Positions 35,488 to 45,445 of a stretch of 64,000 nucleotides of DNA are shown piece by piece. Position numbers and translations under genes: made by a program. The DNA comes from Albugo candida (lineage: Eukaryota > Oomycota > Peronosporomycetes > Albuginales > Albuginaceae): assembly GCA_905220665.1 (NCBI GenBank), contig CAJNAR010000157.1:1-64000 (forward strand), written 5' to 3'. Position 1 is the stretch's first letter, and the number at the start of each line of letters is the position of its first letter. The notes beneath the pieces were generated by a model. The model saw only the letters and a list, made by a program, of their open reading frames with translations. It had not been told where the DNA came from and searched no databases.

Positions 35488-38400
35488 ATGATAGCAAAAG
35501 CTACGCGAGCACTTTCACTCGCATTTTTTTGGACACTTGAGATCATAAATTTGAGTCAAAAAATACCACCAAACTGCCAGAATTCAGAGTATTTTGATGA
35601 AACAGCGCTTCATTGCGTATCATGTCGCAACTCGACGGTAGAATTGCTACCGAGCCTCCATTTTACGGGTTGTTGATCCTCGTTTAGGTGGCCGATACAT
35701 CAACCGTCAATAGTTTACAACTTCCGACAAAATGTCGATGTCCGTAAGTCACTGATCGATTTCTGAAAAAACAAGTACATATCTTCTCAATGCGGAACAG
35801 AAATAATGCCATTCGGATACGCAATTTAGCGGTGGACTGTCGGGCGATGTGGCCGGCCCCATGCAACCCGTACATTTGCCATACTTGTCCCATCGACACA
35901 GTACCCAGCAAGGATGGTTTGCATTGCATGATGTGCGGAAATTCCACTGACGGTATCGATCCGTCCACAAATGACTGCGTGTGTCGTTCTGATCAAGTTT
36001 TGCGGGAAAAAACAAAAGTCTGAAGTCTTCTATTCATATGTCAGAGCCATACTCATCAGCTCTTTCAATCAGGAGGGGGGCTATTACCCCGCCAAAATAT
36101 GTGTCACCTGTCCTACTTTGATGGTTAACGACAGCGAGAGATACATGTACTCAACGTCTACCGATCCGAACATGATATGGATCAATTCTCGCTTTCAATG
36201 CAAAAGTGGATTCCAATATATATCGTCTGTCTTTCTTGAAAAAGGCTTTTGTATATCATCATCTCAAATCACTGAATTGGCGGCAAGCTTAAGACTATCA
36301 AATATCAGTACTGGCGAAAGCGGTGACTATAGAACATTTTCTGCTGGCAAGTCTTTGACCCAATTATCTACTCGTAGCCCTCATTCGAGGCATTTTCCCT
36401 TTGGCCTCGATAAAATGTTACTATTATGAGACTGAAGCGGATGGATTGTACTGCAGAACACTTGCAAATTTGTGCGTGCTCAGCCATTTTCAGGCACATT
36501 CGTCGACCTGTAGCTTTTTGCAGTCACTGGATGCGAGAAGGAAGGCAAGTCAAAGCGGTATTGTCACGAGGTCAACAATCCCATCTCTCTCCTACAACTC
36601 GACAAAACGATCCATTCTGGAAAGTATCGATATTGGCATCAAGGTATTACTATTATGTACCCAATTTTCGTCCTCTAACGACGGTTTAGATGTCATATAA
36701 AGCGGACGCAGAAGACTCATACGACCATCTCGACTTTTTGCTGTATGAGTATACGCTCAACGGCTCAATTCGAAGTGTCTCAAAACTTGGTAACAAACTT
36801 TCTTACTGCGCTCCTGAAAGTAAAATCGGTGATTCTTCCTGGCTCAATTTCGGGGTCAACGCTTATTTGAGAGAAAAATGTGACTTGGACACGTTGAAAG
36901 GCTCCAAACTGAGCTTTTACGAAATGTATTTGGTGGATCACTCGACAATTACGAAAAAGCTCGTTCCCATCCCAATTCTCAACCAGAAAACGGGACCTGA
37001 CTCACCATTTCGACATCGTTTTTTTCTGTACGACTTTGTGTCCAACTTCTCAAAGGATCAAGCTGAATCGGAGACTTTTCAGTACGCCGATCGTGTGCGC
37101 TTGGATGTGTTTACACGGAGTCGGGACAATCAGCACATTTATGCGCCTATTCTTACAATTTCGTATCGAGAAACAAGCCAGCCTAAAGTCGAGCATCTCA
37201 TTTTTGAGGTGGCATACTCGTCAAATGGATCAAAGCTTATAACATTACAAATCGTATTTCTCATCATTTCTTTTGTCTTCACGGTCGCTTTTGTGGTATT
37301 GGGACTCATTTCAAGACAAAGACTTTTATGCCACAATAGATGGACGAATCGCTTTATTTGGCAACAAATGTACGCATTCTCACAACTCACACTGGCGGTC
37401 TTTTACAAGTGCAGTTTTGTATCGTTATTGGCGTTCAGTGGATACGTGTACGTCCTGTTCGAGCATTTTCCAAGCGTTCGTCTACTGCTCTCATCAGAGA
37501 CGAGTGAAAAAACATACTCACCGTATGCAACAGGAAATGACGTAAATCGCACTTTTGATATCTCTGCACACGTTGTACTTGGCTTTGTTTGGCTTCATCT
37601 CGTTGTCACGCTCAAGAAACAGAGTCAGCTCCAAGTCTTCTTCCTCGATTTCGAGAAAACTAAAGCGCATGGAGCAAGTTTGAATGCATGGAGAACGATT
37701 CTAGCAGCGAGGGAATGGTATTCTCTCACAACTGTCCGTAAAAGTTCGTTTTTCTGGACATTAATCACACTCATCTTCTTGTTGGACGGAATGGGATGCA
37801 ATTTCACGGTACCTATTCCGGGAGCTCAGAAGCATCATACGACACTTTCAGAGCAAAACCAGCTCGGAAAGAATGGTATGCTTTCTTTCGCAGCCATCTC
37901 CTTCCTGTGGCTTGGAATTTGGCTTGGTCAACGCTTGTGGAAATTCGCTATCTACGAGCGATATTTCACTGAACCACGGGAAAGTGCATTCATCGATCTC
38001 TGCACAATGGCTAAGATAAGCTGCTTCTTGCTAGAAAGTAATAGTTGCGCGTATTACCTGCACTGTCGATCTCCATATCCGTACGCGGAACAAAGTATGG
38101 AAGAACTAGTGGATCAACTCGAGAGTGGACAGACTGGAGACTTGGATCGCGGTCTTGATCGAAGCCTTCCTGGATGTCAAACGTTTCAAGTCCTCACGAC
38201 CCGTCGATGGCAAAGACATTTGCATGGGGCTTTGCAAAGCGCTTCAAAGAGAGCGACGCAGGCAAAGTATCGGTCAGAAATGCAAAAGCCGAAATGGCGG
38301 GCAAAGGATACCAATGCCATTTGTATATTTCTCAAAGCTTTTATCGAGAATCAAGACGAGCGATTTCGATGGCGTTTGCATCGCCATCATACAGCCATTG

Positions 38401-38780
38401 GTCGGCTTTTCGGGCTCCTCCCAAATATGTCCACTGTTCGGCATTCCTACTTCGTTCCGGGTTTGTTAGAGCTTTCTTTGAACTGTTCCTAAGGACTGAT
38501 TACGTAGATCAACACCACGCGTTCACAAAGCTTATTTTTCTGGGGATTGAGACTGATTTGATGATAGCCAACATTTTGGTATGTGTGTCGATGTAAAAGC
38601 TATTTGGCATTTTGACGCAATTCTTAGAGCTTTTATGTCGTCAATTTATGGAGCGGTAATCATTTGGTATCGGCTTTTGCAACGAGCGTTTTGGAAGAGA
38701 TTCTATGGAGAATTCGACGATATCTTGCAAAAAGAGATTTGGAGCGAGCCTGCTTGGTAGACAGCAGATTTCTGATCTGA
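35488..38780 (+). CDS. Meckelin (TMEM67/MKS3), ciliary transition-zone protein
   Basis: Meckelin is a membrane receptor-like protein of the ciliary transition zone. The rebuilt gene has eight exons: 35,488-35,637; 35,688-35,743; 35,801-35,996; 36,073-36,322; 36,378-36,683; 36,712-38,428; 38,494-38,578; 38,628-38,780. Phases agree at every junction and the sum gives 970 residues (human about 995). It begins with a signal peptide (MIAKATRALSLAFFWTLEI), then Cys-rich repeats (CHTCP...SKDGLHCMMC; CVTCP), the LANLCVLSHF block, and a C-terminal half with several membrane segments and the VFFLDFEKTK motif. The end, LVDSRFLI, matches the family terminus (LVDERFLI) without gaps over about 50 residues. 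Odd: the fifth intron would be only 28 nt (36,684-36,711). The GTCCAC donor at 38,429 is also weak. Confidence 0.93.
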
Positions 38781-39002
38781 CGACTGTAGAGCGCATTTTT
38801 CGCAGAAAGTTATACAGTGAACAGTTGAGCGGATGAAACGCCCGTCAGATACTCGATCATTACGTCCTACTTCCATCTTGTGCCTTCTTTATAATGAGCC
38901 ATACATCTCCCGACGAAGAAGTTCGCATTGCATTTCCATTTGCCAAATTCTTCAATACAAGACCGTCTTGTAATTGATCTAGAACAGGTGGCTATCGCTG
39001 AA

Positions 39003-39569
39003 ATGAGGAACATTCAATGGCTGTGTATGGCGATGATGTCGCTTTACATGTGCGCATTTATCCGCTCTGACAACATTTGGGATGAGGGGGATCAAATAGA
39101 TGCCTCAGATGAACCCGTAGAGAACTCGGAAGATTCGAAAGAAACTATAAATCTTTCAGAAGAACAAATAAAAGTCATGCAACAAGCATTCCAACACATC
39201 TTCCCCACTCTTACAGATGAATGCAAGGAAGAAATGCAAGAAAGCTCTGGGGATATGGATAAAGTGTCGACGGAATGTAAAGAGGATATTAATGAGAAAG
39301 TAAAAGCGCGCATAGAGGCAAAAGCAGCCAGAGAAGCTCGCAAACAAGCGCAAACGGAGAAGAAACAAAGCAAGAAGCGAACAAAACGAAAGAAAAAGTC
39401 ATCAAAAACGAACAAGGCTAAAAAGCCCGATGGAATGCGGGAACTCATGATCATTGGATACTTTTTCGCGGCTGTTTTTGTCGTTGTGACCGGTTATATG
39501 CTTTTTGTCAATCAAAAGCTTAAAGCCGCGGGGAAATACTTCCCAGAAAACGCCACCAAGCAAGAATAA
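39003..39569 (+). CDS. Small type I membrane protein with acidic and Lys-rich luminal region
   Basis: An intact frame of 188 residues starts at the ATG at 39,003; the longer open frame upstream has no ATG. The first 25 residues (ending MCAFIRSDN) form a signal peptide. Next come an acidic stretch (DEGDQIDASDEPVENSED), a helical region with LSEEQIKVMQQAF, and a long Lys/Arg/Ala-rich charged helix (KARIEAKAAREARKQ, KKRTKRKKK). A single membrane span (about residues 144-164, IIGYFFAAVFVVVTGYMLFV) is followed by a short tail. It sits 222 bp downstream of meckelin and ends 100 bp from the convergent coiled-coil gene. I do not recognise the family. ER or secretory-pathway residence is inference. 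Confidence 0.75.
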   Translation: MRNIQWLCMAMMSLYMCAFIRSDNIWDEGDQIDASDEPVENSEDSKETINLSEEQIKVMQQAFQHIFPTLTDECKEEMQESSGDMDKVSTECKEDINEKVKARIEAKAAREARKQAQTEKKQSKKRTKRKKKSSKTNKAKKPDGMRELMIIGYFFAAVFVVVTGYMLFVNQKLKAAGKYFPENATKQE

Positions 39570-39669
39570 GGCAGTTGTCCGCTCCTCAACTGAGAACTGG
39601 TCTCCATAGATAGATAACATTTGAAAGTAAAATGTTACATTTGTCTGATTCTCGCTTTCAATTGTGACA

Positions 39670-41029
39670 CTATGCACATCGGAGTCCAATGGAATCAGCC
39701 AATCCATCCTGAATGAAGCGATCAACTACGTCTAATTGAATGAGACATCGATCTATTAGCTGATTCAGCGAAGATGTCGGCTCCATAAGGTGTAAATTTG
39801 CGTGTAGACTTCTTTCCTCATTTGATCGATGATATTCCAATGGGATGAGCTGAGCCAGATCGCTCACTTTGACGTCCATTTGACCAACCTGAGCAGTGAA
39901 GTGGTATTATGCAGCTTGTGTCCGGGTAGTGGTATAATCATACCTTGGATAAAACGCTCGACAGCAAGGCTTCTTCACTGTCAAACATCAGTTGATGATT
40001 CTGTCCGCTTTGTGTGGCACGACATTTACTTTTCCAAACTTGAAGCTCCTCGCTGAGCTTTTCAACCCGTCCTCGTTCTTGAGCTAGAGCTTTCACAAGT
40101 AGATCAAACTACGAAGAATTCAGCTGGATTCAAGCGTCCAGTAAAACGTCTGACCTCGCCAGCGGAAGCCTCATGTTTCCTAGACTCCTCACGAGCGATT
40201 TCCATCCCTGCCAACTGTAAAGAATGCATTCACCACTCGTACGAAAGAAGATGCCGGGCTAATTACCTTATACTCAATTTGCATATTATCCAAGCAATAC
40301 TGTTGGTCGTAAAGCTGCGTCGAAAGTTTTTCAATATTGCTCTGAAGTGTTTCAATAGTCGCTACAGTACACAATTGCTGACCAATTATTGAAATTTGTC
40401 TGAGCGCTTGACCTACCTTCCTTCTCGTCAACCTTATCGCAAAAAGCTTTTTTTTCTCTTTGCACAGCTTCAAGCTCGCTACGAAGACACTGAGCCTTAC
40501 TTTTTTCATTTTCGAGCATTTTATCCAGTTTTTCGGCTCGATTTTCAAGCGCCTGATACTTTGACTGTAAATCAGCGAGAAGTGCAGGATACCCGCTGTC
40601 TTGAAATCTTTTGACTGCTACTTTTGCCATTTTGTACGCCTTCAAAGCCTTCGTTTTGGCTTGTTTCTGCTCCTGCAAACATTCGTAAATCGCTTGATTT
40701 TCCTGCTTCAGTTGTTCGATTTCCGTAAACAGATCCTTTACTTGTTTCTCGTACTCCTCCACACGCTCATCTTCTGACGTGTTGATGGAATTCGCATATT
40801 CTTCTTCTTTCTGATTGGAGTGCGGAGTGATGTGAATGAGCGATTGTATCGTCAAATCCTTTTGATTGAGCTGTGCTTCTAAGAAGAGGTTTCTCTCTTT
40901 CAGACTCTGCATTTCATTTTGCAATGAAATACTTTTCGTATAAAGTTTTGCCGTTTCTTTGGTAACATTTTGGATCCGCTGGCGGACAGTGGTATTCAAA
41001 TGCTCCTCTGTTGCTGTTACTTGGGCCAT
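39670..41029 (-). CDS. Coiled-coil protein, five exons
   Basis: The rebuilt gene has exons 40,417-41,029, 40,267-40,361, 40,155-40,214, 39,944-40,108 and 39,670-39,888, separated by introns of 46-55 nt. It encodes 383 residues. Nearly the whole protein is heptad-like, with many Glu, Lys, Gln and Leu (for example YEKQVKDLFTEIEQLKQENQ and LENRAEKLDKMLENEKSKAQ); it ends in a non-coil tail. No enzymatic domain is visible. An alternative start at 41,215 with a further 63-nt intron (41,107-41,169, donor GTAAGA) also keeps frame and would give 424 residues. It is tandem with the DNA polymerase alpha B-subunit gene upstream. Function unknown; a cytoskeletal or ciliary role would be guesswork. Confidence 0.8.
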
Positions 41030-41254
41030 TGACACAAAAATAGAGCAGAACGACTCCTCGGTAGTAGCGTTGATGGTGTTGAGCTCTTGGTCCGCTAGTA
41101 CCACGTCTACGGCAGTCAGTCAAGCAAAGAGTTCTCTGGTCATTCGGAGACACATGCGACCTTTCTTACAACAGCTACAGGCGCCTGATTGGCGAAAGCT
41201 ATACACATAAATCATATGATTGGTCTAATTAGGCTATATCAGATCTGATGCGAA

Positions 41255-43589
41255 TCAGATTCGTTTAATCTGAATCCATGTTCGATCGGGAATTCCATGC
41301 GCATATGCTGCCTCTTGCGTTGCATCATGCGAAGCTGGAGCGGTCGATTCGAATTCTACTTTAAGCGTATCCAGTACTTGTTTATCGACTGCATCGATAT
41401 TCAATACAGCAAACGTGCCACCAGACTGCCCTTTACACATTTGCCCTGGGTTCAAAATGATCGAATCCCGAACGCGCTACACCACCCATTCAGAGAGAAT
41501 TCAATACCATAGAACCGGAGCACGTACACCCGTAAATCGATTCAAAATGGATGGAAGAATGAGAATATCGGGTGTTTGACGCAATTGAAAGCATTTCTGA
41601 AAGCGTAAATCCAAAGGCGCCTCAGTCTGTGAGGATAGAGGAAAGCACGGACAAAAGCTACGAACGAGGATGAAGCAACCAATTTCCCCAATTAGCCGTT
41701 TGACGCACCTTTTTTGCGTGATAACTTGCTCGCTGAGCCTCAAAAGGCGATTGGAACTCTGTGTGGATGGCGTTCTAAGTCCAAATTCTGTTAGGTTGAA
41801 TCGCCTTCCTAAAGAGAATCAGACCTGAAGAGCTCGTTGGAACTCAGCTCAAGGATGACATCGAGCGAGGAGATGCCAAACACGATGTTGTTGATGGTAA
41901 AGGTGCAAGGATTGGCCATGAAATGAACGCGCTACATTCAAAAAGGTTGATACTCCACTGATTACAGTCCATTTGATTCTTCTTTTCTTACGTTTGCATG
42001 AGCATTGTCAATGGCATCTTTCTTGCTTTGTGGGTGAAATGGTGGCTGAGGATACACAAAATGGTGATGTGCATCGCGTAGAGAAGGCACCAGAATGAAT
42101 TGTAGCTCCGAATGAGCAGCCAGTGCTTTATCGAGCGATGTCAAAACTAATGTGCAAGATCAATGGAAAAGACCGTTGACGTATCATCCACACACCTTTG
42201 AATATGAATATATCTTGAAAGGATAAGAGCATTCCGTCATACAGCGCTTGCCCGTCCTTGAAACTAGGATGCGAGGCATCCACAAAGGGTCCGATCTTTG
42301 AATGCAAATGGATCAGCCGGCAAGCAACAGGAGGGATCGATGCATTACCAAAATCACAACATGCGGCTTCTCCGCTATAATGACTTGAATGAGATCGTCG
42401 AGAGGCTGAAATGCGACATTATCGGCAGTTGTGAATGGTCCACACGCCAAAAAGATTTTGAGCGGATGAAATTCTGACTTAGAAACGAATGGCTGCAGAT
42501 CTTCTTTACGACTTGTGGCAATAGGAGCCGCAATTGACTACAGGATTGCTCAATCACAAGAATTGAACATTACAACATTGTTCGTACGTCCAAGAAGCGC
42601 TTGACGACCATAGAGCCTCGAACATCAGCATACACGCCTTCCAGAGCAACAATCTATAAAGTCATTTGAATACGTGGAGTAAAGGCACAAAAAACATTAC
42701 TTTTCCGGGAAACAGCTGAAAGGATGAAAGACCACTCAGGTCGAGAAGCACACGTTGACCTCCACAAGAGCGTCGAGATCCTTCCAATTCCACGACATTG
42801 GCATTCAGCCTCCCCTCGGAGGCTTCACACACTATCCGCCCGACAACCGTCACGATCGCTGAAGATGGATTCCCAACAGCCCATAGCTCCTGAAGCGCAT
42901 ATTTCTCCTTGACCAGCTCTTCATATTCTTCTAATTGCTTATCTAAAGCCAATGCGCGTTGATACAAAGACGTGAACATATACGTCGTATCGACAGCCAT
43001 ATGATGACTACAATCGAATGCAATGTGTGCAGTCTTAATGGGTTTCGACCTCTCCTGAGTCAATTTTGGCTTTAAATGTGCATTGAATTCATTCACAATC
43101 GTTCCAGCATTCCTGCGATTTGCATACGTGTTTCCTGGAGGCGATGCAATAGAGCTGGAAAATGGTCAATAGACAGCTGGAATTTTCAGTAAAAATCACG
43201 CACTTTGGAGAAAATAAATCTGAGCCATTCGATGCGCTCAACGTATCGCTTTTCCTTTTGCCATTTGGCGTCAGAGAATGTTGCGATATATAAAGTTCGC
43301 GCTTGAAAATGGGTGTCAGCGACGAGCGATTTTGCTGCTTTCGCTTTTTCAGTTCCTGAGCTCCTTTGCGCTGCGCCATGTGCGATCGAAACATTGTAAG
43401 CATGTCCGAATTCGTAGCATCCGGAAATTGATGATTCATTGAGAACGTGTCCCATTCCGCTGTCAATTCTTCGAGGGTGAGTGAAAAGTCTGCACATAGA
43501 CATTGGAAGTGTGGTAGCGCGGCTTCTTCGATGTCTAAATTGCATACAGCGAACGCATTTCGAATGGCCGATATGTCATAAGAGCTCAT
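41255..43589 (-). CDS. DNA polymerase alpha subunit B
   Basis: The B subunit tethers polymerase alpha-primase at replication origins. The rebuilt gene has ten exons: 43,204-43,589; 42,701-43,154; 42,588-42,653; 42,349-42,537; 42,196-42,295; 41,992-42,146; 41,825-41,931; 41,709-41,774; 41,528-41,657; 41,255-41,476. Introns are 47-60 nt; the sum is 625 codons, 624 residues (human about 598). The N-terminal domain begins MSSYDISAIRNAFAV. The OB-fold region shows GNPSSAIVTVVGRI and RVLLDLSGLSSFQLFPGK. The inactive phosphoesterase region shows KIFLACGPFTTADN, IGPFVDASHP, FILVPSLRDAHH and YPQPPF, and the end is LNPGQMCKGQSGGTF. All are family landmarks in the right order. Start codons of this gene and APE2 are only 88 bp apart, pointing to a shared promoter. 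Confidence 0.95.
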
Positions 43590-43677
43590 GAGAATGCGAA
43601 TATGTGACAACGCATTTTCATTGCACAAAAGTATGTTTTTCGCAATTCGGATTGGATAAAAACAAGGAATCGATGCA
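43590..43677. promoter_or_regulatory. Putative bidirectional promoter (POLA2-like/APE2)
   Basis: Only 88 bp separate the divergent start codons of the polymerase alpha B-subunit gene and the AP endonuclease 2 gene. Both 5' leaders and the core promoter elements must lie here or overlap the coding regions. No specific motif could be assigned. Confidence 0.5.
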
Positions 43678-45363
43678 ATGCGCAAAGTGGAAATCGTATC
43701 GTGGAATGTGAATGGATTACGTGCTATTTTACAGCGTGATAAAGTCAATTTGAATGAGTTTTTGCACTCATTGCATGCCTCTATTATCTGTTTACAAGAA
43801 ACAAAGCTTACACGCAGTGAATTAGACGAGGAACTCGCGTGTCCCAAAGGTAAAGACCTTGATCAATTCTCATTCAATAAAGACGCTGACGTGATACCCA
43901 CAGACTTTGACGCATTCTATTCACACTGCAGAGTACGCAATGGATACTCTGGCGTGGTTACTTTTGTTAGATCCGATGTGTCGACAATCGCTGCGGAAGA
44001 AGGTCTCACAGGAATTTGGACCCCAAAGGATACAGTTGGTCACGTGAATATGGAGGATTCACAGGTACTCTCTGTCACGTGTGTTGAAATCCTTATAACG
44101 ATTTTGGTAGAATCCATCGCAAATGCTTTTGGAGCTCGAATCCGAAGGCCGCACAGTGATCACAGATCATAAGGCTTTTATCTTGATTAATGTATACTGT
44201 CCGGCCATCCGAAACGAAGAACGGCTCGAGTATAAAATCGCCTTTCACGAGCTTTTGACCCGAAGGATAGAAGCACTACGAGAGGCTTCCAAGAACGTGA
44301 TTCTGGTGGTACGTTGTTACGACAGTGATCCGATTTTATCGCTAAAAGAAGCTGTAGGGGGATCTCAATATCGCCCGTCAGCGTATCGATCATTGTGATC
44401 CCGGAGCTTCCGAATTTGGCGAATTCGAAGCTCATCCATGCAGAAAGTGGCTCAGTCAATTAGTGTCGTCACCAGCAACTCTGGTAGATATCTTCAGAGC
44501 CTTCTATCCCGACCGGAAGAAAGCATTCACGGTGAGGAGTACCATTTGGCATCGATTCCATCCTGAGCGATTCGCAGTGTTGGAATGCAGCAACAATGGC
44601 TCGAAAAAACAATTTTGGAACCCGTATTGATTACATTCTCGTGGACGAGCGACTTCAAACCTCAGTGCTCAGCTGCAGGTACTCGGTCCGTGCAACGAAT
44701 CTCCATGATGGTTCATGTTTGAGAGTAGATTGGAGCCGGAACGCTTAGGCTCGGACCATTGTCCTGTTTCTATCGAGCTGGAAATATCGCTTCAGGACAC
44801 GAGTTACATTCCAACACCAGCTTTAGCGTCCAAATATCATCGCGAATTTGCAGGAAAGCAGCAAAACATCCAGACTTTTCTAACCACGTCGAGTCAAAAT
44901 CAAGCAGAATCGTTTATTCAGAGGCAACCATCAGCCAAAAGCATCAGTCAAAAAAGCATCAAATCTTTCTTCCAAAGTCGACAGAAACCGAGTCGATTAG
45001 AATGTGACAGCATTTCATGGAAAAAAGACGAAATAACTCGCAAAATTGTCACGGAGACTCGAGACGAAATACCAAAGAAACGAAAACAAGACCAAACTGA
45101 TTGGAAAAAGGTTCTTACAGGCCAAACATCCCCAACACCATTATGCTACTGCAATCAGCCGAGTGTGGCTCGATTGGTTGTGAAAAAGAATGAAAATTGG
45201 GGTCGTCGATTCTTTGTTTGTACTAAACCGGCCGTGCGTGCGTTTTCTATCACAATACGATTGTGCATCATTCTGATGTGATATTTGTTGACAGGGCGAA
45301 CGAGGCGATCCAAACGCTCGCTGCAATTATTTCCAATGGGCGAATCGCTCTCGAAAATTGTAA
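43678..45363 (+). CDS. AP endonuclease 2 (APE2/APN2), with PIP box and GRF zinc finger
   Basis: APE2 cleaves abasic sites and trims 3' ends, working with PCNA. The rebuilt gene has six exons (43,678-44,064; 44,111-44,308; 44,358-44,531; 44,578-44,678; 44,726-45,233; 45,295-45,363), introns 46-61 nt, 478 residues (human 518). The exonuclease-endonuclease-phosphatase fold shows VSWNVNGLRAIL, LQETKLT, GYSGVVTF, AAEEGLTGIWTP, VILVGDLNIA, NNFGTRIDYILVDERL and the catalytic GSDHCPV. The C-terminal part has QKSIKSFF, a PCNA-interacting box (QxxIxxFF), and a Zn-GRF domain (CYCNQPSVARLVVKKNENWGRRFFVC then CNYFQW), both diagnostic of APE2 over APE1. It is convergent with the kinase gene, whose stop lies 82 bp away. 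Confidence 0.96.
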
Positions 45364-45445
45364 AAAATGATTTATTTTTCAGTACATTTTTCATCCAACA
45401 CTCTGATTCTACAATGCGACAATAGAAACACGTACAGCTATCGGA

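Noticed and set aside
38579..38700. An alternative meckelin reading that needs a frameshift at TGTGTG near 38,580
   Set aside because: Removing a 49-nt GTATGT...TTAG intron (38,579-38,627) gives an uninterrupted frame that aligns without gaps to the family C-terminus, so no frameshift is required.
38928..39002. N-terminal extension of the small membrane protein
   Set aside because: No ATG exists in this part, and the ATG at 39,003 gives a proper signal peptide.
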